Translations under genes and position numbers: made by a program
The notes under the pieces: model-generated
Told to the model about the DNA's origin: nothing
What the model saw: the letters and a program-made list of their open reading frames with translations, nothing else
Databases searched by the model: none
In this document: positions 14,205 through 22,689 of the stretch, piece after piece
Position numbering within the stretch: the stretch's first letter is position 1
How the letters are laid out: every line of letters starts with the position of its first letter
Assembly: GCF_000820045.1 (NCBI RefSeq)
Contig: NZ_CDBJ01000012.1
Location: 1-35,178, forward strand
From: Aeromonas rivuli
GTDB taxonomy: Bacteria > Pseudomonadota > Gammaproteobacteria > Enterobacterales > Aeromonadaceae
Reading direction: 5' to 3'
Length of the DNA stretch: 35,178 bases

Positions 14205-16985
14205 TCAGGCCTCGAAGGTCAGGGCATTGAGGCGAAAGGCGCTGGTATCGTCGATGAACTGGCCGGTGATCCGTTCGTCGTGCTCGTGGCCCAGGCCATA
14301 GCTGCAGAGGATCAACCTGTCCGAGGTACGTGAGCGCAACTGGGTGATAAAGCGCACCAGATCGGCGCGGCTGAGGTTGCCCACCTCCTCGCAGACCTGT
14401 TCGCGTTGATCGAAGCCGAGATCCTTGTTGCCTATGCTGACCCAGAGGCGCTGGCCACGGCTGCGCAGGTTGGCATCGCGCTCGGACAGCTGGGCCTGCA
14501 GGCCGCGCTTGCTCTCTTGCCACTGCTGCTCGCTAAATTCGAGCATGGCCAGCGGGAAGAGATCGATGAACTCCTCCACCGCATCGAGCAGCACCTGGGG
14601 CCCGGCCACCGGCGACTGTATATAGAAGATGAGGCCGGGATGGCGATTGAGGGGCAGATTACCGGCCCCCACCACATAACCGAGTTGCTGGCGGGTGCGC
14701 AGCTCGTGGAAGAAGGTGGAGGACATGATGTGGTTGGCCAGGGTAAAACAGGCCAGATCCCGGGCGCGGGTAGTGCGGGACTGGTAGTAGACCAGCAGCG
14801 CCGAGTCTTCGTGTTCGCAACCATGCTCGCGAATGAGGGTGCCCCTGTCCTGAATGGAGATCAGGGGGCGGCGGGTCTCCGCGCTCGGCTGGCTATAAGG
14901 GGCGAGGTGGCGCTCGAGCAGAACGGCCAGGGCCAGGGCTTCGCTCTCCTGCCAGTCGCCGTGTACCAGGGTCTCGACATGGACCTGGCTGAACAGCTGT
15001 TGCACGAAGGCTGGCATCTCATCGATCTCGACCTCGCGCAGGTGGCGCAACAACTGCTCGAAGGGGGGATTGTTGGGCTGCAGCAAACTGGTGAGCTGGT
15101 TGAACAGCTGATTGATGGGCCTGGTCTTGGCCTGATTCTCCCAGTTGCGGATGAGCTGCTGCTTGATGGCGGCAAAGCGCGCCGGATCCGGATAACCCAG
15201 GGTGCGATTGGCGAGGATCATGTCGAGCAACAGCGCCTGCTTGTCGGAGAAACCACTCAGGGTGATGGTGAAGCCCCCTTGATGGGCATACATCTGGTAA
15301 CCCAGCCCCGCCAGCTCGGCCGGGTAGGTGAGGGCGTTGAGGTGATCGCACAATAGCTCGACGGCGAGCCGCGCCATGGCAATGTGGCGCGGGCTCTTGA
15401 CCGCATGCTCACTGTCGATGGCGATGTAGAGGTTGCCCTTGGGCACGCTGAACTGGTGCTCATGGAGGTGCCAGAGTCGAAAACCGGGCCTGTCGATGAG
15501 GCAGGTGGGCAAGTCGGTGGCCAGCGCTGGCACCCTGGCTTCCAGCCGAGTGGCGATGAAGGGGTTGGGCTCGGGCAGGCGCAGGGCGGCATCGGGTTCG
15601 CTCTGCTGCCAGCGGATCTTGTCCGCCTCCGGTATCTGGCTCACCTTGTAGGGGGTCTGATACCAGCGGGCGAGGCGGTCCGTGGCAAGCTCGGGGGCAA
15701 TGAGGGTCATCCTCAGGTTATGCGGGGTCAGCTTGGCGAGCAGGCGGGCGATCAGCGCCTCGTCATACTCGCGCATCATGTAGTCGCCATGGAGCAAGTC
15801 TTGTGGCTGGTAGATGAAGAGATTGAGCACCAGCCCCGAGACGGTGTCTTGCGCCTTGCCGCGCTCCTGGAAGCGGAATGCCGATTCGAGCACCTGCTGT
15901 TTCTCCTCGTATCGCCAGGGGGCCAGCCCCTCTTGCTTGACGAGCTTGAGGTAGCCAAACAGCAGCGTGATGATGTCGTCCACATGCTCAACTCCCATGG
16001 GGGTCAGGCCGAAGTTGATGCCAAAGTCCTTGAAGTTGCTGCCGCTCACCCCGCCACCGGCGGCCAGCTGATTGACCCAGCCTTTCTCCTTGAGCAGGGA
16101 GAGCAGACTGCCATCCCCCTCGTAACCGATGAGGTGACTCAGGAAGGTAAGCGGCTTCTTGTCGTAATAGGCATCGACCGGTGGCAGGGGGAACGTGAGG
16201 CTCAGGCGGCGGCTCTCCTTGACCGGGGTCTGTTCGATGCACAGTCCCAGATCCTCGAGTCGATAGAGGGGCACATCCACAGTCGGGATCCCCAGATTGC
16301 GATCCAGGATGGGGCCGAAGAAGTGTTCACACCAAGTTAATTGGTCAGGAATAGACTCGGGAGAGAGCATCACCAAGGCCATGCGATCCGCACTGTAGTG
16401 CTGTTCGTAGAACCCTATGAGGTCACTGTGCAAACTGCGCCCAGGCAGATCCGCCAGGGTGTCGAGATTGCCGACCGAGAACTTGGAGAAGGGGTGAGCC
16501 GGGTTGACCGTCTCCTTGTGCACCTGATAGCTGCGACGCACATCATCCATCAGCTTGAGCCGATATTCGGAGTCGACGGCGTTGCGCTCCTTATCGACCC
16601 ATTCGGGTGCGAAGGTGGGGCAGATGAAAAACTGGGAAAAGCGCGCCAACCCTTGTTCGAAATAGTCATTGTCGATGTCGAAGAAGAAGTTGGTGAACTC
16701 GGTGCCGGTCCAGGCGTTGTTGCTGCCGCCATGGCGACTCATGAACTGCTGGTATTCGCCCGGTTTGGGATAAGTACGAGTACCAAGAAACAGCATATGC
16801 TCGAGGAAATGGGCCATGCCCTGACGATCGCTCGGATCGTCGAAATGGCCGGTATTGACCGCCAGCGAGGCCGCCGATTTATCGGTCTCAGGGTCGCAAA
16901 TGAGGAGTACCTTGAGCCGGTTGGCCAGCTCCAGATAGTGATATTGCCTGTGGTCATTCGGGCTGGCGTAGGGGCTCATCGGCAC
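14205..16985 (-). CDS. insulinase-family (M16) zinc metallopeptidase
   Basis: The 926-residue protein is a large single-chain M16A peptidase related to pitrilysin and insulysin, which degrade peptides inside a closed chamber. The inverted zinc motif is HFLEHMLFLG with His59, Glu62 and His63. The third ligand is the Glu in NAVDSEYR at about residue 140. The usual four-domain length is present, with the C-terminal inactive half containing the conserved RTRQQLGYVV segment. Unlike E. coli PtrA, no signal peptide is visible: the N-terminus MSPYASPNDHRQYHYLEL is soluble, so it is probably cytoplasmic. The start is uncertain between GTG 16985 and ATG 16979; neither has a clear ribosome site. It converges on the candidate small RNA. 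Confidence 0.93.
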   Translation of the reverse strand: MPMSPYASPNDHRQYHYLELANRLKVLLICDPETDKSAASLAVNTGHFDDPSDRQGMAHFLEHMLFLGTRTYPKPGEYQQFMSRHGGSNNAWTGTEFTNFFFDIDNDYFEQGLARFSQFFICPTFAPEWVDKERNAVDSEYRLKLMDDVRRSYQVHKETVNPAHPFSKFSVGNLDTLADLPGRSLHSDLIGFYEQHYSADRMALVMLSPESIPDQLTWCEHFFGPILDRNLGIPTVDVPLYRLEDLGLCIEQTPVKESRRLSLTFPLPPVDAYYDKKPLTFLSHLIGYEGDGSLLSLLKEKGWVNQLAAGGGVSGSNFKDFGINFGLTPMGVEHVDDIITLLFGYLKLVKQEGLAPWRYEEKQQVLESAFRFQERGKAQDTVSGLVLNLFIYQPQDLLHGDYMMREYDEALIARLLAKLTPHNLRMTLIAPELATDRLARWYQTPYKVSQIPEADKIRWQQSEPDAALRLPEPNPFIATRLEARVPALATDLPTCLIDRPGFRLWHLHEHQFSVPKGNLYIAIDSEHAVKSPRHIAMARLAVELLCDHLNALTYPAELAGLGYQMYAHQGGFTITLSGFSDKQALLLDMILANRTLGYPDPARFAAIKQQLIRNWENQAKTRPINQLFNQLTSLLQPNNPPFEQLLRHLREVEIDEMPAFVQQLFSQVHVETLVHGDWQESEALALAVLLERHLAPYSQPSAETRRPLISIQDRGTLIREHGCEHEDSALLVYYQSRTTRARDLACFTLANHIMSSTFFHELRTRQQLGYVVGAGNLPLNRHPGLIFYIQSPVAGPQVLLDAVEEFIDLFPLAMLEFSEQQWQESKRGLQAQLSERDANLRSRGQRLWVSIGNKDLGFDQREQVCEEVGNLSRADLVRFITQLRSRTSDRLILCSYGLGHEHDERITGQFIDDTSAFRLNALTFEA

Positions 16986-17141
16986 TGACTCATGTTGGAT
17001 TTATTTGAATTTAAAGATGATTATCGACCTCGGATAGAGGATGGGCAAACCCTTTTCTGAGAGGTCGCGCAATTGTTTCCCCATGCAGAGCGGGGTAAGA
17101 TCCCCCCGCCGTTAAAACAGGCCCGACAGGGTGAGGTTGTA

Positions 17142-17621
17142 ATGAAGATTTATATCATGCGTCATGGCCAGGCTGGCATGAATGCGAAAACCGATGAACA
17201 GCGTCCCCTGACTGAACAAGGGATTGCCGAGTCACTGCACATGGCACGCTGGCTGGCTCCTCAATTGGACGCGGGCCTCGGGTTGGTCATTCACAGCAAC
17301 TACCTGCGGGCGCGTCAGACCTGGCAGGCAATCAGCCAGGTGCTGCCAACCCCGAGCAAGGTTGAGGAGAGTGACGACATCACTCCTTACGGTGATCCCA
17401 CCCTGGTGGCCAGCTATCTCACCGCCCTGGCCGAGCAGCATGACAGCATCCTCATGGTGAGCCATCTGCCTCTGGTGGGTTATCTGGTACAGATGCTGAG
17501 TCCGGCAGCAGGGGCGCCCATGTTTGCGACCTCGGGGCTGGCTTGTATCGAATGGAAAGAGGACAAAGGTAACTTGCTCTGGTTGTCAGGACCTCATACA
17601 ATACCGCTCGAAACAATCTGA
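17142..17621 (+). CDS. sixA: phosphohistidine phosphatase
   Basis: SixA belongs to the histidine-phosphatase superfamily and removes phosphate from phosphohistidine, in E. coli on the HPt domain of ArcB and on the nitrogen phosphotransferase system. The 159-residue protein has the RHG motif at residues 7-9 (IMRHGQ), the HSNYLRARQT segment with its conserved arginine, and the second catalytic histidine in VSHLPLVGYL. Length matches E. coli SixA (161). The frame is open upstream to 17073, but ATG 17142 is chosen because it places the RHG motif at the usual position and GGTGAGG lies just before it. It lies upstream of ytfK on the same strand, 117 bp apart. Confidence 0.92.
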   Translation: MKIYIMRHGQAGMNAKTDEQRPLTEQGIAESLHMARWLAPQLDAGLGLVIHSNYLRARQTWQAISQVLPTPSKVEESDDITPYGDPTLVASYLTALAEQHDSILMVSHLPLVGYLVQMLSPAAGAPMFATSGLACIEWKEDKGNLLWLSGPHTIPLETI

Positions 17622-17738
17622 TAACATTTGGTTTTTTCAGTGTTTGAGCTTGTTGTTCATGGATGAATATTCATTTTTCAGGGAACCGTTTCGCAGAAAC
17701 TGCTGTCATACGGGTACAACTGCATAGAGGTTGCAACG

Positions 17739-17945
17739 ATGAGAGTATTTAAAAAATACCTGCCGCTGATGGTGGCAAAGCACGTCAAGACTTTCTTCAA
17801 GGGGCGCATTTATATCCATGGCCGTGGCCGCTTCGACTTCCAGTCCGGGCTGTTAATGATGCCAAATCAGGCAGACTTGCCTCATCGTCAGACGGTGATC
17901 GAGGTCAATGCCATGATAGGTCGTCTGCACATGGACGCGGCTTGA
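17739..17945 (+). CDS. ytfK: YtfK-family (DUF1107) small protein
   Basis: The 68-residue product aligns over its whole length with E. coli YtfK. Shared patterns are an MxxFxxYxPLxVAKxVK start, FKGRIYI, the GxFxFxxG turn, EVN and a final RL-x3-A. In E. coli YtfK binds SpoT and promotes (p)ppGpp accumulation under phosphate or fatty-acid starvation, and is itself under PhoB. GAGG lies ten bases before the ATG. Upstream, a perfect 12-bp palindrome (ATGAATATTCAT, 17663-17674) and a single CTGTCAT (17703-17709, one half of a Pho box) are visible, but a complete Pho box is not. A hairpin follows the gene. Confidence 0.88.
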   Translation: MRVFKKYLPLMVAKHVKTFFKGRIYIHGRGRFDFQSGLLMMPNQADLPHRQTVIEVNAMIGRLHMDAA

Positions 17946-17980
17946 CAGTGTTGTCAGTCAGTTTTTGCGATGCGCAGCCC

Positions 17981-18009
17981 AGACCCTCCCCGGAGGGTCT
18001 GATTGTTTC
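17981..18009 (+). terminator. hairpin after ytfK
   Basis: AGACCCTCC (17981-17989) and GGAGGGTCT (17992-18000) form a perfect 9-bp stem followed by GATTGTTTC. The poor U-run makes it a moderate terminator. Confidence 0.5.
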
Positions 18010-18102
18010 CGCCTTGGCTCGCCAGGTTTGTCTGGACCGCACGGTCGCCATGATGGCCCGGTTGTATGAGTCCGGATCCCGCCACACCGGATGAAATAGC
18101 GC

Positions 18103-18130
18103 TTGCACCCCAGGCAGGGCTTCCTAAAAT
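18103..18130 (+). promoter_or_regulatory. sigma70-like promoter for the second DMT transporter
   Basis: TTGCAC (18103-18108) and TAAAAT (18125-18130) are 16 bp apart, predicting a start near 18137 and a very short leader before the transporter start codon. Confidence 0.4.
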
Positions 18131-18160
18131 GAGCGCCTGTTTAACTGGGTGTCACACATC

Positions 18161-19063
18161 ATGCCTCCATTGGCGGTACTCTTTCCCTTCTCCTGCATGG
18201 CCATCTGGGCCGGTAACGGTATCGTCAGCAAGCTGTCGGTAGGGTTGTTGTCGCCGGCGGCCATGGCCTGGTCCCGCTGGTTGGTGGCCGCCTTGATCCT
18301 GACCCCTTTCCTCGCTCGTTCCGCCTGGCGGCAACGAGCCCGGATCAAGGCCGGTTTTGGCAAGCTTGCCATGCTGGCGCTGCTTGGCATGGTGCTTAAC
18401 CAGACCTTTGGCTACTACGCGGCCCAGACTCTGGGGGCGACCGAGATTGGCCTGATGATGGGGTTGACGCCGCTGCTGACGGTCTTGCTCAGCGCCTGGG
18501 TGTTGCATGAACGACCCAGCTGGGGCGCCCTGCTCGGTGGTCTCATCTCCCTGCTCGGTCTGTTGGTGCTGCTGGGGCAGGGCAATCCCGCCCAACTGCT
18601 CCATCAGGGGGTTCAGGCCGGTTCCCTCTACATGTTGATGTCGGCGCTCACCTATGCCCTCTACAGTGTGCTGCTCAAGCGCTGGCAGCTTGGACTGGAT
18701 AGCTGGACCATGCTCTATGGCCAGGTGCTGTGCAGCTTGCTGTTCCTCACCCCCTTCTTCCTGTTAAGCGACGGCACCCTGCCCGATAGCCGTGCGCTCT
18801 GGCTCATCCTCTACGCAGGCATCCCCACCTCGGCCCTCTCCCCCTGGCTCTGGATGCAGGGCATCTCGCGCCTTGGTGCCAACCGCACGGCTATCTTCAT
18901 GAACCTGTTACCCATCATGACGGCGCTATTGGCGGTTAGCCTGCTGGGGGAGACGCTCACCCCCTATCATCTGGTCGGCGGCAGCCTCACCCTGTTCGGG
19001 GTACTGGTTGCCCAGCTGATGGTCAAACCCATCGTCAGTCGCAAGGCCGCGCCCTTGCTCTAG
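18161..19063 (+). CDS. DMT-superfamily (EamA) inner-membrane transporter
   Basis: The 300-residue, highly hydrophobic protein has about ten transmembrane segments in two EamA repeats. It includes FPFSCMAIWAGNGIVSKLS in helix 1, NQTFGYYAAQTLGATEIGLMM in the first repeat, and the LLGETLTPYHLVGG motif near the C-terminus. Substrate unknown; relatives export amino acids or other small metabolites. It is only distantly similar to the EamA protein encoded at 1974-2882, so it is not a recent duplicate. An in-frame GTG at 18149 is an alternative start; ATG 18161 is preferred because GGGTG lies about nine bases upstream and the first helix begins directly afterwards. It converges on oppA with a shared hairpin. 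Confidence 0.9.
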   Translation: MPPLAVLFPFSCMAIWAGNGIVSKLSVGLLSPAAMAWSRWLVAALILTPFLARSAWRQRARIKAGFGKLAMLALLGMVLNQTFGYYAAQTLGATEIGLMMGLTPLLTVLLSAWVLHERPSWGALLGGLISLLGLLVLLGQGNPAQLLHQGVQAGSLYMLMSALTYALYSVLLKRWQLGLDSWTMLYGQVLCSLLFLTPFFLLSDGTLPDSRALWLILYAGIPTSALSPWLWMQGISRLGANRTAIFMNLLPIMTALLAVSLLGETLTPYHLVGGSLTLFGVLVAQLMVKPIVSRKAAPLL

Positions 19064-19073
19064 TTTGGCCCGC

Positions 19074-19103
19074 TAAAACAACAGCCCCGCAATGCGGGGC
19101 TGT
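19074..19103 (-). terminator. hairpin between the DMT transporter gene and oppA
   Basis: ACAGCCCCGC (19081-19090) and GCGGGGCTGT (19094-19103) form a perfect 10-bp stem with a 3-nt loop. On the minus strand it is followed by TGTTTTAG, so it mainly serves oppA, but it may end both convergent genes. Confidence 0.75.
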
Positions 19104-19134
19104 GTCGTATCAGGGTCAACCCGGGGTTGAGCCG

Positions 19135-20751
19135 TTACTGGGCTACCAGGTACATCTCCTTCGAATAGACCAAGTCCTGCGGGTTGTGATAGGGGTAGCC
19201 CTTCACAAAGGACTTGAGCAGACGGGACTTCACATAGAAGTAGACGGGGGCGATGGGAGCCTCCTGGTCGAGGATCACCTCGGCCTGCTGGTAGAGCTGG
19301 TTACGCTCGGCCGGATCTTGTGAATCATGGGCCTGGGCGAGCAGGGCATCATATTGTTTGTTGACCCATTTGCCGCTGTTGGCCGAACTGCTGGAGGTCA
19401 TGATGTCGAGGAAGGTGGAGGCATCGTTGTAGTCGCCATTCCAGGAGTAGCGGCTCACGGTGAAGTCCCCCTCGTTGAGGGTCGACACCATGGTCTTCCA
19501 CTCCATGTTGTTGAGCTCGGACTTGACGCCCAGGTTGTGCTTCCACATGGAGGAGATGGCCAGGGCTATCTTCTTGTGACCCTCGTTGGTGTTGTAGAGG
19601 ATATCCACATTCAGGGGCTTGTCCGGGCCATAACCAGCCTCGGCCAGCAGCGCCTTGGCCTCCTTGATCCGCTCCTCCTTGCTCATCAGCTCGCTGGTCG
19701 ACTTCTTGAGTTCGAAGCCGTCGACGATGGGCGGGGTGAAGCTGTAAGCGGAGATCTGCCCCTGGCCCAGGATCTTGCCGGTGATGGTGTCACGGTCGAT
19801 GGCCAGAGAGAGCGCCTTGCGCACCCGGGGATCGTCAAAGGGTTTGCGCTGAGTGTTGAACACATAGTAATAGCTGGCCAGGATAGGCACATTGAGCAGC
19901 TCATCCGGGGTCGACTTCTTCAAAATGGGATACTGCTCAAGGGGATAGCTGGTGTAGTGCAGGCTGCCAGCCCGATAGCGATTATAGGCGGCGGTATCGG
20001 CCACTATCTCCAGATAGAGTACCTTGTTGAGCACAGTATTGGCGTTGTCCCAGTAGTTGGGATTGCGCTCGGCGACCAGCCGTTCATTGGGTGTCCACTC
20101 CTTGAGCATGAAAGCGCCGTTGGAGACGATATTGCCCGGTTTGACCCACTCCTGGCCGTACTTGGCGATGGTCGCCTTGGGGGCCGGGAAGGTGGTGTAG
20201 TGAGAGAGGGTCTTGAGGAAGAAGGGCACCGGGGCCTTGAGGGTGATCTGCAGAGTATGCTCGTCGATGGCCTTGATCCCCAAGGTATCCGGACGCTGCT
20301 TGCCTGCCAGCACCTCGCTCGCGCCTGTCACCCCGGTCAGCTCGATGAACCAGGCATAGTTGGAGGCCGTCTTGGGATCCGCCGCCCGCTGCCAGCCATA
20401 GACATAATCCGCAGCCGTCACGGGTTCACCGTTGGACCACTTGGCATCGGGTCTGAGTTTGAAGGTATAGACGGTGCCGCTGGCATCCATGTCGTAGCCC
20501 AGGGCACCAGCGGGTTTGAGCTTGCCATCCGCATCCACGGTATAGAGGCCTTCAAACAGGTCGTTGACGATTTCGCTACCGGAACTCTCCTCCACCAGTT
20601 GAGGGTCGATGGAGGCGGGTTCGGCGCCGATGTTGCGGACAAAGGTCTGCTGGTCAGGGGGGAGCAACTTGGTCCCAGAGGGAACCTGAGCCGCCAGGGC
20701 CGGCAGTGAGAACAGGGCGAGCACAGCCCCTGCAATGAGGGTCTTCTTCAT
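19135..20751 (-). CDS. oppA: periplasmic oligopeptide-binding protein
   Basis: OppA is the substrate-binding protein of the oligopeptide ABC importer. The 538-residue precursor begins with a Sec signal peptide (MKKTLIAGAVLALFSLPALA, likely cleaved before AQVPSG). Typical SBP_bac_5 segments follow: FVRNIGAEPASIDPQLVEE, the LFEGLY segment, KWSNGEPVTAADYVYGWQR, and NGAFMLKEWTPNERLVAERNPNYWD. Length is close to E. coli OppA (543). AAGGAT sits before the ATG. No oppBCDF permease genes are adjacent: a plus-strand transporter precedes it and the divergent fbp follows, so it is an orphan binding protein that presumably works with a permease encoded elsewhere. The related MppA is a possible alternative. 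Confidence 0.92.
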   Translation of the reverse strand: MKKTLIAGAVLALFSLPALAAQVPSGTKLLPPDQQTFVRNIGAEPASIDPQLVEESSGSEIVNDLFEGLYTVDADGKLKPAGALGYDMDASGTVYTFKLRPDAKWSNGEPVTAADYVYGWQRAADPKTASNYAWFIELTGVTGASEVLAGKQRPDTLGIKAIDEHTLQITLKAPVPFFLKTLSHYTTFPAPKATIAKYGQEWVKPGNIVSNGAFMLKEWTPNERLVAERNPNYWDNANTVLNKVLYLEIVADTAAYNRYRAGSLHYTSYPLEQYPILKKSTPDELLNVPILASYYYVFNTQRKPFDDPRVRKALSLAIDRDTITGKILGQGQISAYSFTPPIVDGFELKKSTSELMSKEERIKEAKALLAEAGYGPDKPLNVDILYNTNEGHKKIALAISSMWKHNLGVKSELNNMEWKTMVSTLNEGDFTVSRYSWNGDYNDASTFLDIMTSSSSANSGKWVNKQYDALLAQAHDSQDPAERNQLYQQAEVILDQEAPIAPVYFYVKSRLLKSFVKGYPYHNPQDLVYSKEMYLVAQ

Positions 20752-21099
20752 TGAATATCCTTATGTTTTTTTATGCTTCCAAAGCGACCCCAGTGTGCGA
20801 TATCCATGGTGAAAGCTCAAGGGGTGAGCCGATGCCGATGGCCTTCACATCCGGCGGACGGCGGCAAGTCGCCAGCCAGCCGGGCAGGGGAAGGCGCAGA
20901 GGCGGCCTGGGTGACGAAGAAGCGTTGTCATCAAGGGCTCGAGATGTATCACAGCGAATTAACTAGGGAATGCTGCCCTGAAATTAGTGATTTAAACGGG
21001 ATTGAGCGCCATGTGATTGGCAGTTTTGAACATAATTTCAACGAGTTAATTCGCTGCAAAAACAAATTTTCAACGTTACATTGGGTTACATAACAACGA
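20752..21099. other. divergent oppA-fbp intergenic region
   Basis: About 350 bp without a convincing ORF, becoming AT-rich from 20950 on. It must hold the oppA and fbp promoters. No well-matched -35/-10 pair stands out for either; TTTTCA (21067) with CATAAC (21089) is a weak candidate for fbp. Confidence 0.4.
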
Positions 21100-21121
21100 T
21101 GCCGGGCTCGGCACTTTTTTT
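21100..21121 (+). terminator. terminator-like hairpin in the fbp leader
   Basis: TGCCG (21100-21104), loop GGCT and CGGCA (21109-21113) form a 5-bp stem followed by C and seven T. It ends 53 bp before the fbp start codon. If the promoter lies upstream, it would be an attenuator-like element; alternatively it ends a short upstream RNA. Confidence 0.45.
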
Positions 21122-21129
21122 GTGCGGCC

Positions 21130-21145
21130 CTGCAAACGTTTTCAA
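21130..21145 (+). promoter_or_regulatory. PurR-like operator upstream of fbp
   Basis: CTGCAAACGTTTTCAA contains GCAAACGTTTTC, the core of the PurR consensus ACGCAAACGTTTTCGT; other LacI-family repressors use similar central-CG sites. It lies 29 bp before the fbp start codon and just after the U-rich hairpin, so a bound repressor could block elongation. Confidence 0.5.
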
Positions 21146-21174
21146 CGCCAACGGAAACGCTCAAAGGAAACATA

Positions 21175-22203
21175 ATGAAGAACATGATCACCCTGGGTGA
21201 GTACATCGTCAAAAAACAGGCGGACTATCCGACCGCGACCGGCGAACTCAGCTCCTTGCTCAGCTCCATTCGCCTCGCAGCCAAGGTGGTCAACCGGGAG
21301 ATCAACAAGGCGGGCCTGGCCGACATCATGGGGTCGGTCGGCGCCGAAAATGTACAGGGTGAAGAGCAGCAGAAGCTGGATGTCTACGCCAACGAGCGCT
21401 TCAAGGCGGCCTTGGAAGCGAGGGGAGAGGTGTGTGGCATGGCGTCCGAGGAGGAGGAGGACTTCGTCGCCTTCGATTCGGCCCTCTCGGCGCACTCCAA
21501 ATATGTGGTGCTGATCGACCCCCTGGATGGCTCCTCCAACATAGACGTCAATGTCTCGGTCGGCACCATCTTCTCCATCTACCGCCGGGTCAGCGAGCCA
21601 GGCACGCCAGTGCATCTGAATGACTTCCTGCAACCGGGCCATCAACAGGTTGCGGCCGGCTATGTGGTTTATGGATCTTCCACCATGCTGGTCTATACCA
21701 CGGGGTTCGGGGTCAACGGCTTTACCTATGATCCCTCCATCGGCTGCTTCTGCCTCTCCCACGAGAACATGCGCGTCCCTCAAGAGGGCAAGATCTACTC
21801 CATCAACGAGGGTAACTACATCAAGTTCCCGGACGGCGTGAAGAAGTACCTCAAGTATTGTCAGGAGCTGGACGAGGCAACCCACAGACCCTATACCGCC
21901 CGCTATATCGGATCCTTGGTATCGGACTTTCACCGCAACCTGCTCAAGGGTGGCATTTACATCTATCCGTCCGGCACCAACTCACCCAACGGCAAACTGC
22001 GTCTGCTCTATGAGTGCAACCCGCTCGCCTTCCTGGTGGAGCAGGCCGGCGGCAAGGCCTCTGACGGTTTCCGTCGCATCATGGACATACAACCGACCGC
22101 CCTGCATCAGCGTACCCCTTACTTCGTGGGCTCGACCCGCATGGTCGAGCGGGCCGAAGCCTTCATGGCTGAGTTTTCCGCCCACGAAGAGAACAAGAGC
22201 TGA
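21175..22203 (+). CDS. fbp: fructose-1,6-bisphosphatase class 1
   Basis: Fbp hydrolyses fructose 1,6-bisphosphate to fructose 6-phosphate, the regulated step of gluconeogenesis. The 342-residue protein has the class 1 metal-binding residues: the Glu-rich ASEEEEDF segment at about 90-97, and DPLDGSSN at 115-122 followed by the conserved [14 protein letters not shown]. The substrate-binding block [22 protein letters not shown] and the C-terminal [12 protein letters not shown] complete the family pattern. E. coli Fbp is 332 residues, so the length is normal. AAGGAAA precedes the ATG. The leader contains a hairpin with a U-run and a PurR-like operator, suggesting regulation beyond the usual allosteric control by AMP. 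A strong bidirectional terminator follows. Confidence 0.97.
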   Translation: MKNMITLGEYIVKKQADYPTATGELSSLLSSIRLAAKVVNREINKAGLADIMGSVGAENVQGEEQQKLDVYANERFKAALEARGEVCGMASEEEEDFVAFDSALSAHSKYVVLIDPLDGSSNIDVNVSVGTIFSIYRRVSEPGTPVHLNDFLQPGHQQVAAGYVVYGSSTMLVYTTGFGVNGFTYDPSIGCFCLSHENMRVPQEGKIYSINEGNYIKFPDGVKKYLKYCQELDEATHRPYTARYIGSLVSDFHRNLLKGGIYIYPSGTNSPNGKLRLLYECNPLAFLVEQAGGKASDGFRRIMDIQPTALHQRTPYFVGSTRMVERAEAFMAEFSAHEENKS

Positions 22204-22227
22204 GTCAGATAACCAGCATGTCAGCAT

Positions 22228-22256
22228 GAAAAAAGGCCGCGAAAGCGGCCTTTTTC
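22228..22256. terminator. bidirectional terminator between fbp and the lipoprotein gene
   Basis: AAAAAGGCCGC (22230-22240), a GAAA tetraloop and GCGGCCTTTTT (22245-22255) form an 11-bp perfect stem with A-run and T-run on opposite sides. It serves the convergent genes on both strands. Confidence 0.92.
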
Positions 22257-22271
22257 TATGCACGATGGGGC

Positions 22272-22589
22272 TCAATCAGCCGCTTGCTTGCTCACCATCT
22301 GCAACAGCTCGTAGCGGATGTTGGGGGCATCGGCGGGGGGATTATCGACCTTGAACTTGGCAATCTTCAGCTCGTACAGATAGCCGGGCTCGAAGGTAAA
22401 GCCTTGAATATGGCTGTAAAACAGCGTCCAGTCCTGATCCTTGCTCTCTTTGACCTGCATGCACTGCATGGGGGCGACTCCGGTGCAGGGCACCAGGGCG
22501 GCATTGACGAAGAGGGTCTCACCCTGAGGGGCAGGGGCCTGTTGGCAACCGGTCAGGATCAGGGCGGCGGCGAGAACGGGGAATTTCAT
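22272..22589 (-). CDS. small lipoprotein with a DUF4377-like domain
   Basis: The 105-residue product starts with a lipoprotein signal (MKFPVLAAALILTGCQQ) in which LTGC is a lipobox with Cys15 as the likely acylated residue. The body contains GVAPMQCMQVKES, WTLFYSHIQGF, GYLYELKIAKFKVDNPPADAP and a final YELLQMVSKQ, the pattern of DUF4377 (often found near META/HslJ-like domains). Function unknown; probably a periplasm-facing envelope protein. The frame is open 27 codons upstream, but ATG 22589 is clearly the start because it places the signal peptide correctly. It lies between the fbp terminator and the gltA terminator, and so is its own unit. Confidence 0.85.
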   Translation of the reverse strand: MKFPVLAAALILTGCQQAPAPQGETLFVNAALVPCTGVAPMQCMQVKESKDQDWTLFYSHIQGFTFEPGYLYELKIAKFKVDNPPADAPNIRYELLQMVSKQAAD

Positions 22590-22633
22590 GGGATAGGGCC
22601 TCGTTGACAAATTCAAGCGAGGATTAAAACGCG

Positions 22634-22660
22634 AAAAAAAAAGGCGGTCAATGACCGCCT
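22634..22660 (-). terminator. intrinsic terminator after gltA
   Basis: On the minus strand AGGCGGTCA pairs with TGACCGCCT (plus positions 22642-22650 and 22652-22660) and is followed by a run of eight or more U (the A-run at 22634-22641). Confidence 0.9.
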
Positions 22661-22689
22661 CTTTGATCACCCGATGTGGCTAGCGCTGA

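Noticed and set aside
14062..14301. Plus-strand ORF starting inside the candidate small RNA
   Set aside because: No Shine-Dalgarno, and the frame runs through the intrinsic terminator into the 3' end of the peptidase gene. An ATG at 14033 (19 codons) lies within the predicted -10 region.
17663..17674. ATGAATATTCAT palindrome as an ArgR box
   Set aside because: The arms resemble ArgR half sites, but the spacing between them is too short for the ArgR consensus, and ytfK/sixA have no arginine link.
17703..17709. CTGTCAT upstream of ytfK as a PhoB site
   Set aside because: Only one 7-bp half matches. The positions 11 bp up- and downstream do not resemble the second repeat, so a Pho box cannot be supported despite the known PhoB control of ytfK in E. 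coli.
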